DNA from: Dactylosporangium siamense
GTDB taxonomy: Bacteria; Actinomycetota; Actinomycetes; Mycobacteriales; Micromonosporaceae
NCBI RefSeq assembly: GCF_016862795.1
Contig: NZ_BONQ01000157.1
Span: 1 to 59,088, forward strand
DNA: 59,088 bases
Reading direction: 5' to 3'
The notes below the pieces were generated by a model. It was not told the origin of the DNA. It saw only the letters and a program-made list of their open reading frames with translations, and made no database searches. Each line of letters begins with the position of its first letter. Within the stretch, counting starts at the first letter, position 1. Below, in pieces: positions 24,014 through 31,091 of the stretch. Made by a program: the position numbers and the translations under genes.

Positions 24014-25177
24014 GTGACAACAACAGCTAGCTCAGGCGTTCGCTCTGCCATAGATCTGACCATCGCGCTGTCGTCCGGGCGCGGCCAGGACCTCGTCGAG
24101 TTGACCGGCGTCCTCGACTATTCCTCTCTGCCCTACCTGCGACACGTCGTGTTCGAGCTGCTGGACGAGCGACGGTTCCGGATCACCATCGACGTGTCCC
24201 AGCTCCGGATCCTCGACGCATCCTCGATCAATGTCATCCTGTACCTGCGCGAACGGTCCCAGCGACTGGGCGGTGACCTGCAGCTGACCGGCGCGACCGG
24301 CACGGTGCTGACCGCGCTGGAGATCACCGGCGTCGCCAAGGAGCTGGACGCCTACACCACGTGCGACTGGCCGGTGCCGCAACGGCAACGGCAGGTCGTC
24401 GACCTTGCCTCGCTCCGGCTCAGCCACGGCCAGTGGCCTGCCGGCGCCACCGAACTGCTGACCCACCTGCACACGATGGAGCCCGGCGACCCAGCACGTC
24501 ACCGCGCCCGCAACGCGATCATCGAGCTGTGCCTGCCGACCGCCCACCGGCTGGCGCGACGCTACGGCGGCATCGGCGAAGCGGCCGCCGACCTGCGGCA
24601 GGTCGCGGCACTGGGCCTGGTCAAGGCCGTCGACGGTTTCGACCCTGCGCGCGGCTTCGAGTTCGCCACCTATGCGACACCGACGGTTCTCGGCGAGATC
24701 AAACGCCACTTCCGCGACCGGACCTCCGGCATCCGGATGCCCCGACGGCTCCAGGAACTGCGGATGTCCGTCAACGCCGCCCGTGACGAGCTCACCCACA
24801 CGCTCAGACGTTCGCCGACCGTCGCCGATCTTGCCGCGTACCTCGACGTCGCCGACGACCGGATCATCGAGATGCTCGGCGCCTGTCAGTCCAGCCGTCC
24901 GCTGTCGCTGGACGTGCCCGCCGGCTCCGACGACGACGCGACACTGCTGGAGGTCATCGGCGGCGACGACCCGGAGTTCGACGCCGTCGAGCACCGGCAG
25001 GCGCTGCGTGTGCTGATCGCGCGTCTGCCCCCGCGGGAACGACAGATCCTGAGCCTGCGTTTCTACGGCAACCTCACCCAGTCTCAGATCGCGGAGCAGG
25101 TCGGCCTGTCGCAGATGCACGTGTCCCGCCTGCTGCGGCAATCATTGGAGTCCTTGCGCCGACGCCTGAGCGACTGA
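24014..25177 (+). CDS. SigB-class sigma factor with fused N-terminal STAS domain
   Basis: This is a 387-residue protein. Residues about 12-115 form a STAS (anti-sigma-antagonist) domain with 'FRITIDVSQLRILDASSINVILYL', where the phospho-loop Asp-Ala-Ser-Ser keeps serines. Residues about 150-387 are a complete SigB/SigF-like sigma factor. Region 2 has 'ARRYGGIGEAAADLRQVAALGLVKAVDGFD', region 3 'MPRRLQELRMSVNAARDEL' and region 4 'LPPRERQILSLRF' with the recognition helix 'QSQIAEQVGLSQMHVSRLL'. The GTG at 24014 has GGGGAGG upstream; the frame is open further 5' but overlaps the divergent EEP gene. A fused antagonist could relieve the anti-sigma factor in cis. Confidence 0.85.
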   Translation: MTTTASSGVRSAIDLTIALSSGRGQDLVELTGVLDYSSLPYLRHVVFELLDERRFRITIDVSQLRILDASSINVILYLRERSQRLGGDLQLTGATGTVLTALEITGVAKELDAYTTCDWPVPQRQRQVVDLASLRLSHGQWPAGATELLTHLHTMEPGDPARHRARNAIIELCLPTAHRLARRYGGIGEAAADLRQVAALGLVKAVDGFDPARGFEFATYATPTVLGEIKRHFRDRTSGIRMPRRLQELRMSVNAARDELTHTLRRSPTVADLAAYLDVADDRIIEMLGACQSSRPLSLDVPAGSDDDATLLEVIGGDDPEFDAVEHRQALRVLIARLPPRERQILSLRFYGNLTQSQIAEQVGLSQMHVSRLLRQSLESLRRRLSD

Positions 25178-25196
25178 CGTCTCCTGCCACACCGCG

Positions 25197-25949
25197 CTAT
25201 GGGCGCAGGGTGCACCAGACGATCTTGCCGTCCGATGTGACCGTGGCGCCCCAGGCAACCGTCAAAGCCTCCACGATCACCAGCCCCCTTCCACCGCCCC
25301 CTGCAACATCTGGCACAGCCAGACGCGGCATCGTCGCGGACCGGTCCCGGACCGCCAGATGCAGATACCGCCGACGCAACGACACCCACGCGGTGACCGG
25401 GGCCGAACCGTGCACCACCGCGTTGACCACCAGTTCGGTGACCACCAGCTCGGCGTTACCGCTCAGCGCGCCCAAGCCGTGCCGCAGACAGAACACCCGC
25501 ACCACATCGCGAGCCTCTGCCAGACTGCCGGCTCCGCCGAGGACGTCCCAGCGCACCCGCACCGGCCCGCTCCCCCGACCTGCGAGCGCCTCCGCCTCGA
25601 CCCGGTCGACGGTAAGCGGCACGTGCCGGCCGATCGCCAGCTCATCGAGCTGACGCGCCAGCGCGGGCGTCGCCGAGTGGTGGATGAGCGTGGCTCCCGG
25701 CCACGCCGCGGCCGCACGTGCCAGCGACAGAAAGACGGTCAGCGCGATCGGGTCGGCGTCAGCGACACCGGCCAGATCGATGAGCACGGCCGCCGGCTCC
25801 TCCGCCAATGCCTTCAGTACAGCCTGCCTGAGCACCGGGGCGGTGAGCGGGTCGAGTCTTCCACGCACGGCCACATGCGCCAGCGGTGTCGTGTGGGTCA
25901 CTTCGCAGACAAGACGGTCGCCGGACACCGCCCGACTGTAGTGCTGCAT
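25197..25949 (-). CDS. STAS domain fused to GHKL (RsbW-like) ATPase
   Basis: This is a 250-residue two-domain regulator. Residues about 12-110 are a STAS domain ('PAAVLIDLAGVADADPIALT') in which the phospho-serine position is Asp-Ala-Asp-Pro, possibly a permanent phospho-mimic. Residues about 130-250 are an anti-sigma HATPase_c domain with the N box 'ELVVTELVVNAVVHG', a weak G1 box ('AVRDRS') and the G2 box 'GGGGRGLVIVEALTVAWG'. GGGAGG precedes the ATG. It converges on the STAS-sigma fusion with a 19-bp gap, so the two are natural partners in a partner-switching network. Confidence 0.8.
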   Translation of the reverse strand: MQHYSRAVSGDRLVCEVTHTTPLAHVAVRGRLDPLTAPVLRQAVLKALAEEPAAVLIDLAGVADADPIALTVFLSLARAAAAWPGATLIHHSATPALARQLDELAIGRHVPLTVDRVEAEALAGRGSGPVRVRWDVLGGAGSLAEARDVVRVFCLRHGLGALSGNAELVVTELVVNAVVHGSAPVTAWVSLRRRYLHLAVRDRSATMPRLAVPDVAGGGGRGLVIVEALTVAWGATVTSDGKIVWCTLRP

Positions 25950-26201
25950 GCTCAACGGCCTCCCGGGTCGGCCTCGGTCCGACGACATCGAGGCGCCATC
26001 CGCCGGCGGGGGCAAGCTCCGCCCGGCAGCGTCAAGCAAGGCGGCGGCGCAGTGACCTCGTGCGCAGATCGGTTGCCCGCCATTGGATACCCGCAAACAG
26101 CAATTCCGTGCTCTGGGTTTCTGGACCGAGGCAAGCGCTTCGAGCACACGACGAGCACCACGTCCCGACGCCAGAGAGAGGGCAGACAACCTCACTCTTC
26201 C
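25950..26201. other. Gene-free region
   Basis: This lies between the STAS-ATPase start and the repeat element next to the response regulator. Open frames here look like shadows. I see no promoter of the SigB type in it, although ATACCC at 26085-26090 gives GGGTAT on the minus strand without a matching upstream box. Confidence 0.4.
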
Positions 26202-26260
26202 GCTGGACTCACACCGCCCGCCATGCGGGTTTCCGTCCGCAAGGACCACGACCGGCGTCG
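26202..26260. repeat. 58-bp dispersed element, copy 2
   Basis: This matches 23793-23850 at 52 of 59 positions. Here the element sits directly after the stop codon of the response regulator. Read on the minus strand it contains a perfect hairpin, CCCGC-ATG-GCGGG, preceded by GGACGGAAA and followed by CGGTGTGAGTCCAGC. It could be part of a structured RNA or a mobile palindromic element; the class is unknown. Confidence 0.6.
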
Positions 26261-26261
26261 C

Positions 26262-26714
26262 TCAGTTTGTGGCTGCGCCGGGAAGGCGGACGGTGTTGAT
26301 CCAGAACTGGTTGATCTGGCGCACGATCGCGACGAACTCCTGATAGTCGGCCGGCTTGGTGACGTAGGCATTGCCGTGGGTGTCGTAGCAGGCGATGACG
26401 TCTTCGATCAAGCTGGAGGTGGTGAGGACGACGACGGGGATGCTGGCGACGGTCGCGTCGGCCTTGATGGTACGCAGAACCTGGCGACCGTCGACGCGGG
26501 GAAGATTGAGGTCGAGCAGGATGAGGTCCGGGCGGGGCGCATCGGTGTAGTCGCCGCGCTGGTACAGGAAATCGAGGGCCTGTTCGCCGTCGCGTGCGAC
26601 GTGCAGGTCGCTGTCCAGGACGTCGTCGCCGAACGCTTCGCGGGCCATGAGCTCGTCGCCAGGGTCGTCTTCGACGAGCAGAATCTGCGCGGTGAGTGGC
26701 TGACCGATGGTCAC
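26262..26714 (-). CDS. Single-domain response regulator (Rcp/CheY-like)
   Basis: This 150-residue receiver domain has no output domain. The acidic pair is 'ILLVEDDPGDELMAREAF', the phospho-acceptor Asp is in 'DLILLDLNLPRVDG', the Thr is in 'VVVLTTSSLIED' and the Lys is in 'AYVTKPADYQEF'. The extra loop and 'TKP' with 'FWINTV' at the end are typical of Rcp-type regulators paired with phytochrome-like or hybrid sensor kinases. No kinase is present in the window. The GTG at 26714 is favoured by GAAGGG 6 bases upstream. Confidence 0.85.
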   Translation of the reverse strand: MTIGQPLTAQILLVEDDPGDELMAREAFGDDVLDSDLHVARDGEQALDFLYQRGDYTDAPRPDLILLDLNLPRVDGRQVLRTIKADATVASIPVVVLTTSSLIEDVIACYDTHGNAYVTKPADYQEFVAIVRQINQFWINTVRLPGAATN

Positions 26715-26853
26715 GGGGGTCCCTTCATCGAACATGCCGCGTGGGCGCGCCGGCTGCGCGTTGAACGATGGAGAGAGGTCAGCTGCGGTGACTGGTTTCG
26801 AGCCGGCGCAACTGTACGCCCGACACTGTCAGCCAATAGGGGTGGGAATCTGG

Positions 26854-27711
26854 TCAGTCGTCCGAGAGGCGGCGGCGCAGGGTGTTGAGGGTGGCGCGGA
26901 GAATCCGGGAGACGTGCATCTGGGAGATGCCGAGCTCGGCGGCGATCTGCGATTGGTTGTAGTTGCCGAAGAACCGCATCGTGACGATGACCCGCTCCCG
27001 CTCCGGAAGCGCGGCCAGCATTGGCTTCAGCGCCTCGCGGGCCTCGACGTGCTCGAGGCCCGGGTCGGCGCAGCCGAGGCGGGCGCCGAGGCTGGTGTGC
27101 TCGCGGTCGCTGTCTTCGCTGCCGGCGGGGGCGTCCAGGGACAGGGTGCGGTATGCGTGGGCGGCGTCGAGACCTTCGATGACGTCTTCCTCGGTGCAGC
27201 CGAGCCTGGTGGCGAGGTCCGCCACCGTCGGGGATCGGCCGAGGGATTGGGTGAGGTCGTCGGTGACGCGGCTGATCCGCAGCCGGAGCTCCTGGGTGCG
27301 GCGCGGGACCCGCATGTCCCAGCAGCGGTCGCGGAAGTGCCGTTTGAGCTCGCCGGTGATCGTCGGGATGGCGTACGCGGTGAACCCGACCCCGTGGGCG
27401 GCGTCGAATCCGTCCACCGCCTTGACCAGCCCGACGCCGGCGACCTGGACCAGGTCGTCGACGGGTTCACCGCGGTTGCGGAACCGCTGGGCGAGGTAGC
27501 GGGCAAGCGGCAGGTACAGCTCGATGATCCGGGCGCGGATGCGGGTCCGGTCCGGGCTGCCGGTGGGCAGGTCGGCGAGCAGGGACAGCAGCGACATGGC
27601 GACCGCATTGGTTGCCGCCCGGTCCGCGGCCCGGCGGTGGGTCACCGTCGCTGGATCGTCGGTTGCGGCGGCGCCTGTGGCGTCTGCATGGATGGTCGTG
27701 GTCATGGTCAT
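26854..27711 (-). CDS. SigB/SigF-class RNA polymerase sigma factor
   Basis: This is a 285-residue alternative sigma factor of the general-stress group. Region 2 reads 'LARYLAQRFRNRGEPVDDLVQVAGVGLVKAVDGFD' (shown as one motif span), region 3 'VPRRTQELRLRISRV', and region 4 'LPERERVIVTMRFFGNY' with recognition helix 'QSQIAAELGISQMHVSRIL'. Residues 1-45 are an Ala/Thr-rich leader. GAGGGG lies upstream of the ATG at 27711. It is the intact paralogue of the pseudogene at 8801-9543 and is likely to be controlled by the nearby STAS and RsbW-like proteins. Confidence 0.92.
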   Translation of the reverse strand: MTMTTTIHADATGAAATDDPATVTHRRAADRAATNAVAMSLLSLLADLPTGSPDRTRIRARIIELYLPLARYLAQRFRNRGEPVDDLVQVAGVGLVKAVDGFDAAHGVGFTAYAIPTITGELKRHFRDRCWDMRVPRRTQELRLRISRVTDDLTQSLGRSPTVADLATRLGCTEEDVIEGLDAAHAYRTLSLDAPAGSEDSDREHTSLGARLGCADPGLEHVEAREALKPMLAALPERERVIVTMRFFGNYNQSQIAAELGISQMHVSRILRATLNTLRRRLSDD

Positions 27712-28034
27712 GGTCAGCAACCCCTCGGAGGGTGTTTGTAGTGCTGTTCCTGAACTGCAGGGATGTTGCGGCAAGGAACAGCGGGTCAGCGGTGAGCGCG
27801 GCATGCGTCGAAAAGGCGCGGGCGGTGCCTGCGCGGCGTGCACGCCGGCATAGGTGCGCTGACCTAGCCGGGGTATTGAGTGCCGCTGCGCGGTGCCCGT
27901 GGACGGTCCGTGCTGGCCGCCGTTGCTGGACGACCTGACCTACCTCGCATCGTAGGCCCGCCCGGGCGCCGGCGCCAGCCGACGCGGTGCCTATCCCGAC
28001 GACGCGCATGGGCGATGACCTGCGAAGGATCGAT
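27712..28034. other. Divergent intergenic region without a gene
   Basis: About 320 bp lie between the sigma factor and the DUF3618 gene. Frames here lack coding character. GGGTAT on the plus strand near 27876 has no good upstream GNNT box at 14-16 bases. No conserved RNA or repeat is recognised. Confidence 0.4.
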
Positions 28035-28060
28035 GTTTACTTTCCGCACAGCAAGGGAAT
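28035..28060 (+). promoter_or_regulatory. SigB-like promoter candidate of the DUF3618 operon
   Basis: GTTT at 28035-28038 and GGGAAT at 28055-28060 are separated by 16 bases. The -10 element differs from GGGTAT at one position. It lies 37 bp upstream of the ATG at 28098. Confidence 0.4.
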
Positions 28061-28097
28061 GGGCAGCGGAAGTGATCGACGCGAAAGGATGGATGGC

Positions 28098-28475
28098 ATG
28101 GCCCCGACGACGGCTGATCCGCAACAGTTGCGGGCCGAGATCGCGCGTACCCGCGTCGCGCTCGGCGAGACTGTCGAAGCCCTTGCGGCGAAGGTCGATG
28201 TCAAGGCTCGCGCGAAGGACGCCGCGGCCGGGCTGGCACATCGCGCGCAGGCGAGGACCGTTGCCGCCGCCGGACGCCTGCGTGACCAGGCATCGTCCGC
28301 TGCCACCACCGTGGCCGAGCGCGCCGCCACGACAACCGGGCCGCTCGTCGTGGCGGCCCGCGACCCGCACGGGTGGCGGCGGTTGCGCCGGCCAGTTCCC
28401 GCCGCCGTGCTGAGCACCGCGGTGACCGTCGCCGTCGCGCTGGTCGTGTTCGGCGTGAGGGGGCGGCGCCGGTGA
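28098..28475 (+). CDS. DUF3618 membrane-associated protein
   Basis: This is a 125-residue protein. The N-terminal 'DPQQLRAEIARTRVALGETVEALAAKVDVKARAKD' region (shown as one span, residues about 6-40) is the DUF3618 amphipathic helix. A long Ala/Arg helix and a C-terminal transmembrane helix ('AAVLSTAVTVAVALVVFGV') follow. Function is unknown; such proteins are typical of actinobacterial stress and envelope loci. The ATG at 28098 gives good spacing to GAAAGGA. Its stop overlaps the start of the DUF4235 gene (GTGA), so the two are coupled. Confidence 0.8.
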   Translation: MAPTTADPQQLRAEIARTRVALGETVEALAAKVDVKARAKDAAAGLAHRAQARTVAAAGRLRDQASSAATTVAERAATTTGPLVVAARDPHGWRRLRRPVPAAVLSTAVTVAVALVVFGVRGRRR

Positions 28476-28744
28476 GCGGCCTCGCTGGGAAGCTTGCGTA
28501 CAAGCCGGTCGGGTTGCTGCTCGGTGTCGCCGCCGGCGCGGCGGCCGGGGCGCTGTTCAAGCAGGCGTGGCGGCTGGCCGGCCACGACGACGACGCACCG
28601 AACGCCACCGATGAGGACCGCGGCTGGGGCGAGATCCTCGCTGCGGCCGCTCTGCAGGGCGCGATCTTCGCCATCGTCAAGGCGGCCGTCGACCGGGGCG
28701 GCGCGGTTGCGGTACGCCGCACAACCGGCTACTGGCCCACCTGA
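28472..28744 (+). CDS. DUF4235 membrane protein
   Basis: This 90-residue protein has two hydrophobic segments ('VGLLLGVAAGAAAGALF' and 'ILAAAALQGAIFAIVKAAV') and 'YKPVG', 'FKQAWRLAG' and 'VDRGGA' motifs characteristic of DUF4235. It starts at GTG 28472, overlapping the DUF3618 stop codon. Both proteins commonly occur together and are presumed to act at the membrane in stress tolerance. No catalytic residues are visible. Confidence 0.8.
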   Translation: MSGLAGKLAYKPVGLLLGVAAGAAAGALFKQAWRLAGHDDDAPNATDEDRGWGEILAAAALQGAIFAIVKAAVDRGGAVAVRRTTGYWPT

Positions 28745-28863
28745 GGGCCCGCTCTGCGGTCAGCCCTAAACGCGCAGCCGAGCACAGGTCCACCTGCCGT
28801 ACCGCAGCGAACGTCCTACGGACGTGCCAGCACCGCCACGACCGTCTCGAACGCTGCAACGCA
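28745..28863. other. Intergenic region before the minisatellite
   Basis: No gene is seen between the DUF4235 stop and the 9-bp tandem repeat. The region after the repeat up to 29051 likewise contains only shadow frames. Confidence 0.4.
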
Positions 28864-28926
28864 GGGAACGCAGGGAACGCAGGGAACGCAGGGAACGCAG
28901 GGAACGCAGGGAACGCAGGGAACGCA
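28864..28926. repeat. 9-bp minisatellite, seven perfect copies
   Basis: Seven uninterrupted, identical copies of gggaacgca run from 28864 to 28926, with a partial copy (aacgca) directly before. The perfect identity indicates recent expansion or active slippage. It lies in a gene-free stretch between two convergent units. There are no spacers, so it is not a CRISPR array. Confidence 0.9.
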
Positions 28927-29051
28927 CCGACACAGCATGATGTCCAAACAGGGGCGGAGCCGGACCTGAGCTGCACGTGGCTCCGAACTTCTCACTGACA
29001 TCCGGGCCGTGGCCGGGCACGTGTCCGCGTTTGCCCACGGGTGCGGGTGGG

Positions 29052-29663
29052 TCAAGCCGACGGCTCGTAAGGCTGAGCGGCCAGCAGCCGGGCGAGATGG
29101 GCGGCGTTGGCGGCAAGGGTCTTCGTCGCGGCGCCGGTGGTGTCGGGCTTCGGCCCCGCCTGGTCGTAGTCGACCTTCTGCATCGCCTCACCGACCCAGT
29201 ACGTGCCGCCGGCGGCCGGGATGGTGAAGCCGACATCGTTGAGCGCCTGGAACACCTCGGCGGTCACGTGGTGGGCGCCGTCCTCGTTGCCCACCACCGC
29301 GACCGCCGCGACCTTGCCGTAGGTGAGCAGGCGGCCCTGGTCGTCGGTCTCGGACAGCTCGGCGTCGAGCCGTTCGAGGACCACCTTGCACACCGACGCC
29401 GGCTGGCCCATCCAGATCGGGGTGGCGATGACCAGGATCTGCGTGCCGAGGAGCTTGGCGCGGATCTGTGGCCAGGCGTCGCCGTCGCCCTCGTCCGTGG
29501 AGACGCCGAACCGCACGTCGTGGTCGACGACGCGGATCACCTCGCCGTCGACGTCGTGGTCGGCGAGGGCGGCCAGGACTTCCCGGCCGAGCAGTTCGGA
29601 ACTGGACGGGGCGGGAGACTTCTTCAGCGAACAGACCAGGACCAGGGCACGCAACGAAGGCAT
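29052..29663 (-). CDS. Flavodoxin-fold NAD(P)H:FMN reductase-like protein
   Basis: This 203-residue protein has a flavodoxin-like fold. The phosphate loop is 'LVLVCSLKKSPAPSSSELLG', the flavin ring region is 'LVIATPIWMGQPASVCKVVLERLDA' (part), and later 'VAVVGNEDGAHHVTAEVFQAL' and 'GFTIPAAGGTYWVG'. It should reduce FMN or quinones with NAD(P)H, a common general-stress function. A GGTT-N15-GGGTAC promoter ends only 10 bp before the ATG, so the transcript would have a very short leader containing AGGTGAG. Confidence 0.85.
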   Translation of the reverse strand: MPSLRALVLVCSLKKSPAPSSSELLGREVLAALADHDVDGEVIRVVDHDVRFGVSTDEGDGDAWPQIRAKLLGTQILVIATPIWMGQPASVCKVVLERLDAELSETDDQGRLLTYGKVAAVAVVGNEDGAHHVTAEVFQALNDVGFTIPAAGGTYWVGEAMQKVDYDQAGPKPDTTGAATKTLAANAAHLARLLAAQPYEPSA

Positions 29664-29673
29664 GATCTCACCT

Positions 29674-29698
29674 GTACCCGCGGCATCAGCTGCGAACC
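29674..29698 (-). promoter_or_regulatory. SigB-type promoter of the FMN reductase gene
   Basis: On the minus strand GGTT (29698-29695) and GGGTAC (29679-29674) are spaced by 15 bases. The -10 box ends 10 bp before the ATG at 29663, leaving a leader of only a few bases. Confidence 0.5.
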
Positions 29699-29707
29699 CC
29701 CGCTGGG

Positions 29708-30445
29708 TCACCCTTCGATACCGGTCGAGCTGTGCGAGGCACCTACGGGCTTCGACTCCGGTGAGCCGCGCTGCCGTAGGTAGATCGACAGGATCGCCAT
29801 GGACGCCACCGCGAGCAGCTCCGACTGCCAGTTCTGCAGGGTGCGGCTCCAGAAGTCCGCGTTGAGCAGGTACTGGCTCCAGCTGAGCGGGTCCTGCCGG
29901 TCCGCCAGCTGCCGCTCGTTGAACGCCGCGGCGCCGGCGATCGACTGGGCCAGCCACGACAGCACGAAGATGACGCCCATGACGAGCCCGAGCGAGTTCG
30001 ACAGCAGCACCCGCCGCCAGCCGCCGTCCGTGCGGGCCCACGCCGGCGAGTCCTGGCGGGCGTACCTGCCGACCAGCTGGTCCTCGTCGGACTCAAGGCC
30101 GGCCTCCTCGGGCTTCTTCGACTCCGGCGAGCCGCGCTGGATGAGCCAGACGGTCAGCACGATGTAGAGGAAGAACTGCAGGTACTCCGACTGCCAGTTC
30201 TCCGCGACGTCGGCGGCGAACGATGCCGATGTCAGATAGCGGGTCAGGGAGATCGGCGGCAGTCCGTCGGTGATCTGCTCAGCGTTGAAGGCGGCGTGCC
30301 CTGCCAGCGCCTGCCCCACGAGCGCCAGCAGGAACAGTGCACCGAAGACCAGACCGAGGGCATGTCCGGTCAGCCGGCGCCACAGCCGGGTTCGTGTCGT
30401 GCCAGCGTCGGCGGCGGGTGTCTCGATTCGAGGTGGGGCGGTCAC
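29708..30445 (-). CDS. DUF6766-type membrane protein with tandem duplication
   Basis: This is a 245-residue integral membrane protein built from two similar halves. Each half has two hydrophobic helices, an 'AAFN' motif after the first helix, a 'W(Q/S)...YL' segment, 'NWQSE' before the second helix, and ends in 'QRGSPESK'. It fits the DUF6766 type, function unknown. The start GTG at 30445 overlaps the stop of the 27-residue peptide gene (GTGA). Together with the lipoprotein upstream it forms a tightly packed three-gene operon. Confidence 0.75.
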   Translation of the reverse strand: MTAPPRIETPAADAGTTRTRLWRRLTGHALGLVFGALFLLALVGQALAGHAAFNAEQITDGLPPISLTRYLTSASFAADVAENWQSEYLQFFLYIVLTVWLIQRGSPESKKPEEAGLESDEDQLVGRYARQDSPAWARTDGGWRRVLLSNSLGLVMGVIFVLSWLAQSIAGAAAFNERQLADRQDPLSWSQYLLNADFWSRTLQNWQSELLAVASMAILSIYLRQRGSPESKPVGASHSSTGIEG

Positions 30446-30525
30446 CGGTGCATCAACCCGATCGTGATGAGGTACGCCAGCCCGACGGCGATGACGCCGA
30501 GGCACAGGATGAACATGACACGCAC
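30442..30525 (-). CDS. 27-residue single-helix membrane peptide
   Basis: This tiny gene has a GTG start at 30525 behind AGGGAGG and encodes one hydrophobic helix ('VMFILCLGVIAVGLAYLITI') with short charged ends. It begins one base after the lipoprotein stop codon and its own stop overlaps the DUF6766 start. This spacing argues that it is translated. It may be a small subunit or stabiliser of the DUF6766 membrane protein, much as KdpF accompanies KdpA; that comparison is only an analogy. Confidence 0.65.
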   Translation of the reverse strand: MRVMFILCLGVIAVGLAYLITIGLMHR

Positions 30526-30526
30526 G

Positions 30527-30949
30527 TCAGCCTCCCTGTACAGCGCAGTCGTACGGACGGTCACCCTGCGGCCGGCAGCCGGCATCAGCGACCCGCCAAC
30601 CGCCAGGGAACATCGCGAGGAACAGCGTGCCGTCACCGTCGGGCGCCTCGACCGCGACCTGGGCATGCTGCCCGTACACCTCGACGCGGGTGACCGCGCC
30701 CGGGTCCGGCAGGCCCTCGTCGCCGATCGCCTCGGGACATGGCCTACCGGCGGCCTGCTCGACCGCGTGTGCGGTGTCCGGGGCGAGCAGGGCGCAGGCG
30801 GCGGCACCATCGCCGTCTCGAGCGGCGCTGAGCAATTGGTTGGCGGTGGCGGCAGCGGTGTCCGCGCGGGCGTCGCCGCCGCAGCCCGAAAGGGCGAGCG
30901 CGCTCAGCAGCCCCACAGCGGCGAGGGGAAGCGTTCGCAGGTAGTCCAC
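30527..30949 (-). CDS. Secreted lipoprotein, family unknown
   Basis: This 140-residue lipoprotein (GTG 30949; a TTG at 30970 is possible) has a hydrophobic signal ending in the lipobox L-S-G-C. The mature part has four further Cys ('ACALLAPDTAHAVEQAAGRPCPE', 'ADAGCRPQGDRPYDCAVQ') and a central beta region ('VTRVEVYGQHAQVAVEAPDG'), resembling small extracytoplasmic ligand-binding folds. It should be anchored at the outer face of the membrane. It is the first gene of the operon with the membrane peptide and the DUF6766 protein. Confidence 0.75.
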   Translation of the reverse strand: MDYLRTLPLAAVGLLSALALSGCGGDARADTAAATANQLLSAARDGDGAAACALLAPDTAHAVEQAAGRPCPEAIGDEGLPDPGAVTRVEVYGQHAQVAVEAPDGDGTLFLAMFPGGWRVADAGCRPQGDRPYDCAVQGG

Positions 30950-31009
30950 ATGGAACGGGATTCCCCGCAAAACCCGAGGTCATGCATCGGCCGGGCACAA
31001 ACTCCACCC

Positions 31010-31035
31010 ATATCGACACTCATAAGTGTTGATAT
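31010..31035. promoter_or_regulatory. Palindromic operator between divergent units
   Basis: The inverted repeat atatcgacact-cata-agtgttgatat has arms matching at 10 of 11 positions. It lies between the divergent lipoprotein operon and the glycosidase pseudogene. Its size suits a LacI- or GntR-type repressor, as expected upstream of a glycan-degradation gene. No such regulator is encoded nearby. Confidence 0.6.
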
Positions 31036-31091
31036 GCGATGATTTCTGCGCGAACGTTGCCGTATTGCTTCGCAATCCGCCAGGAGAGGCG

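Noticed and set aside
26202-26260. Cobalamin-riboswitch-like string (GGAAACC ... GGTGTGAGTCC) on the minus strand
   Set aside because: Only part of the B12-box-like pattern is present, it lies downstream of a stop codon rather than in a leader, and no cobalamin gene follows.
28864-28926. CRISPR-like array
   Set aside because: The units are 9 bp with no spacers and no cas genes nearby.
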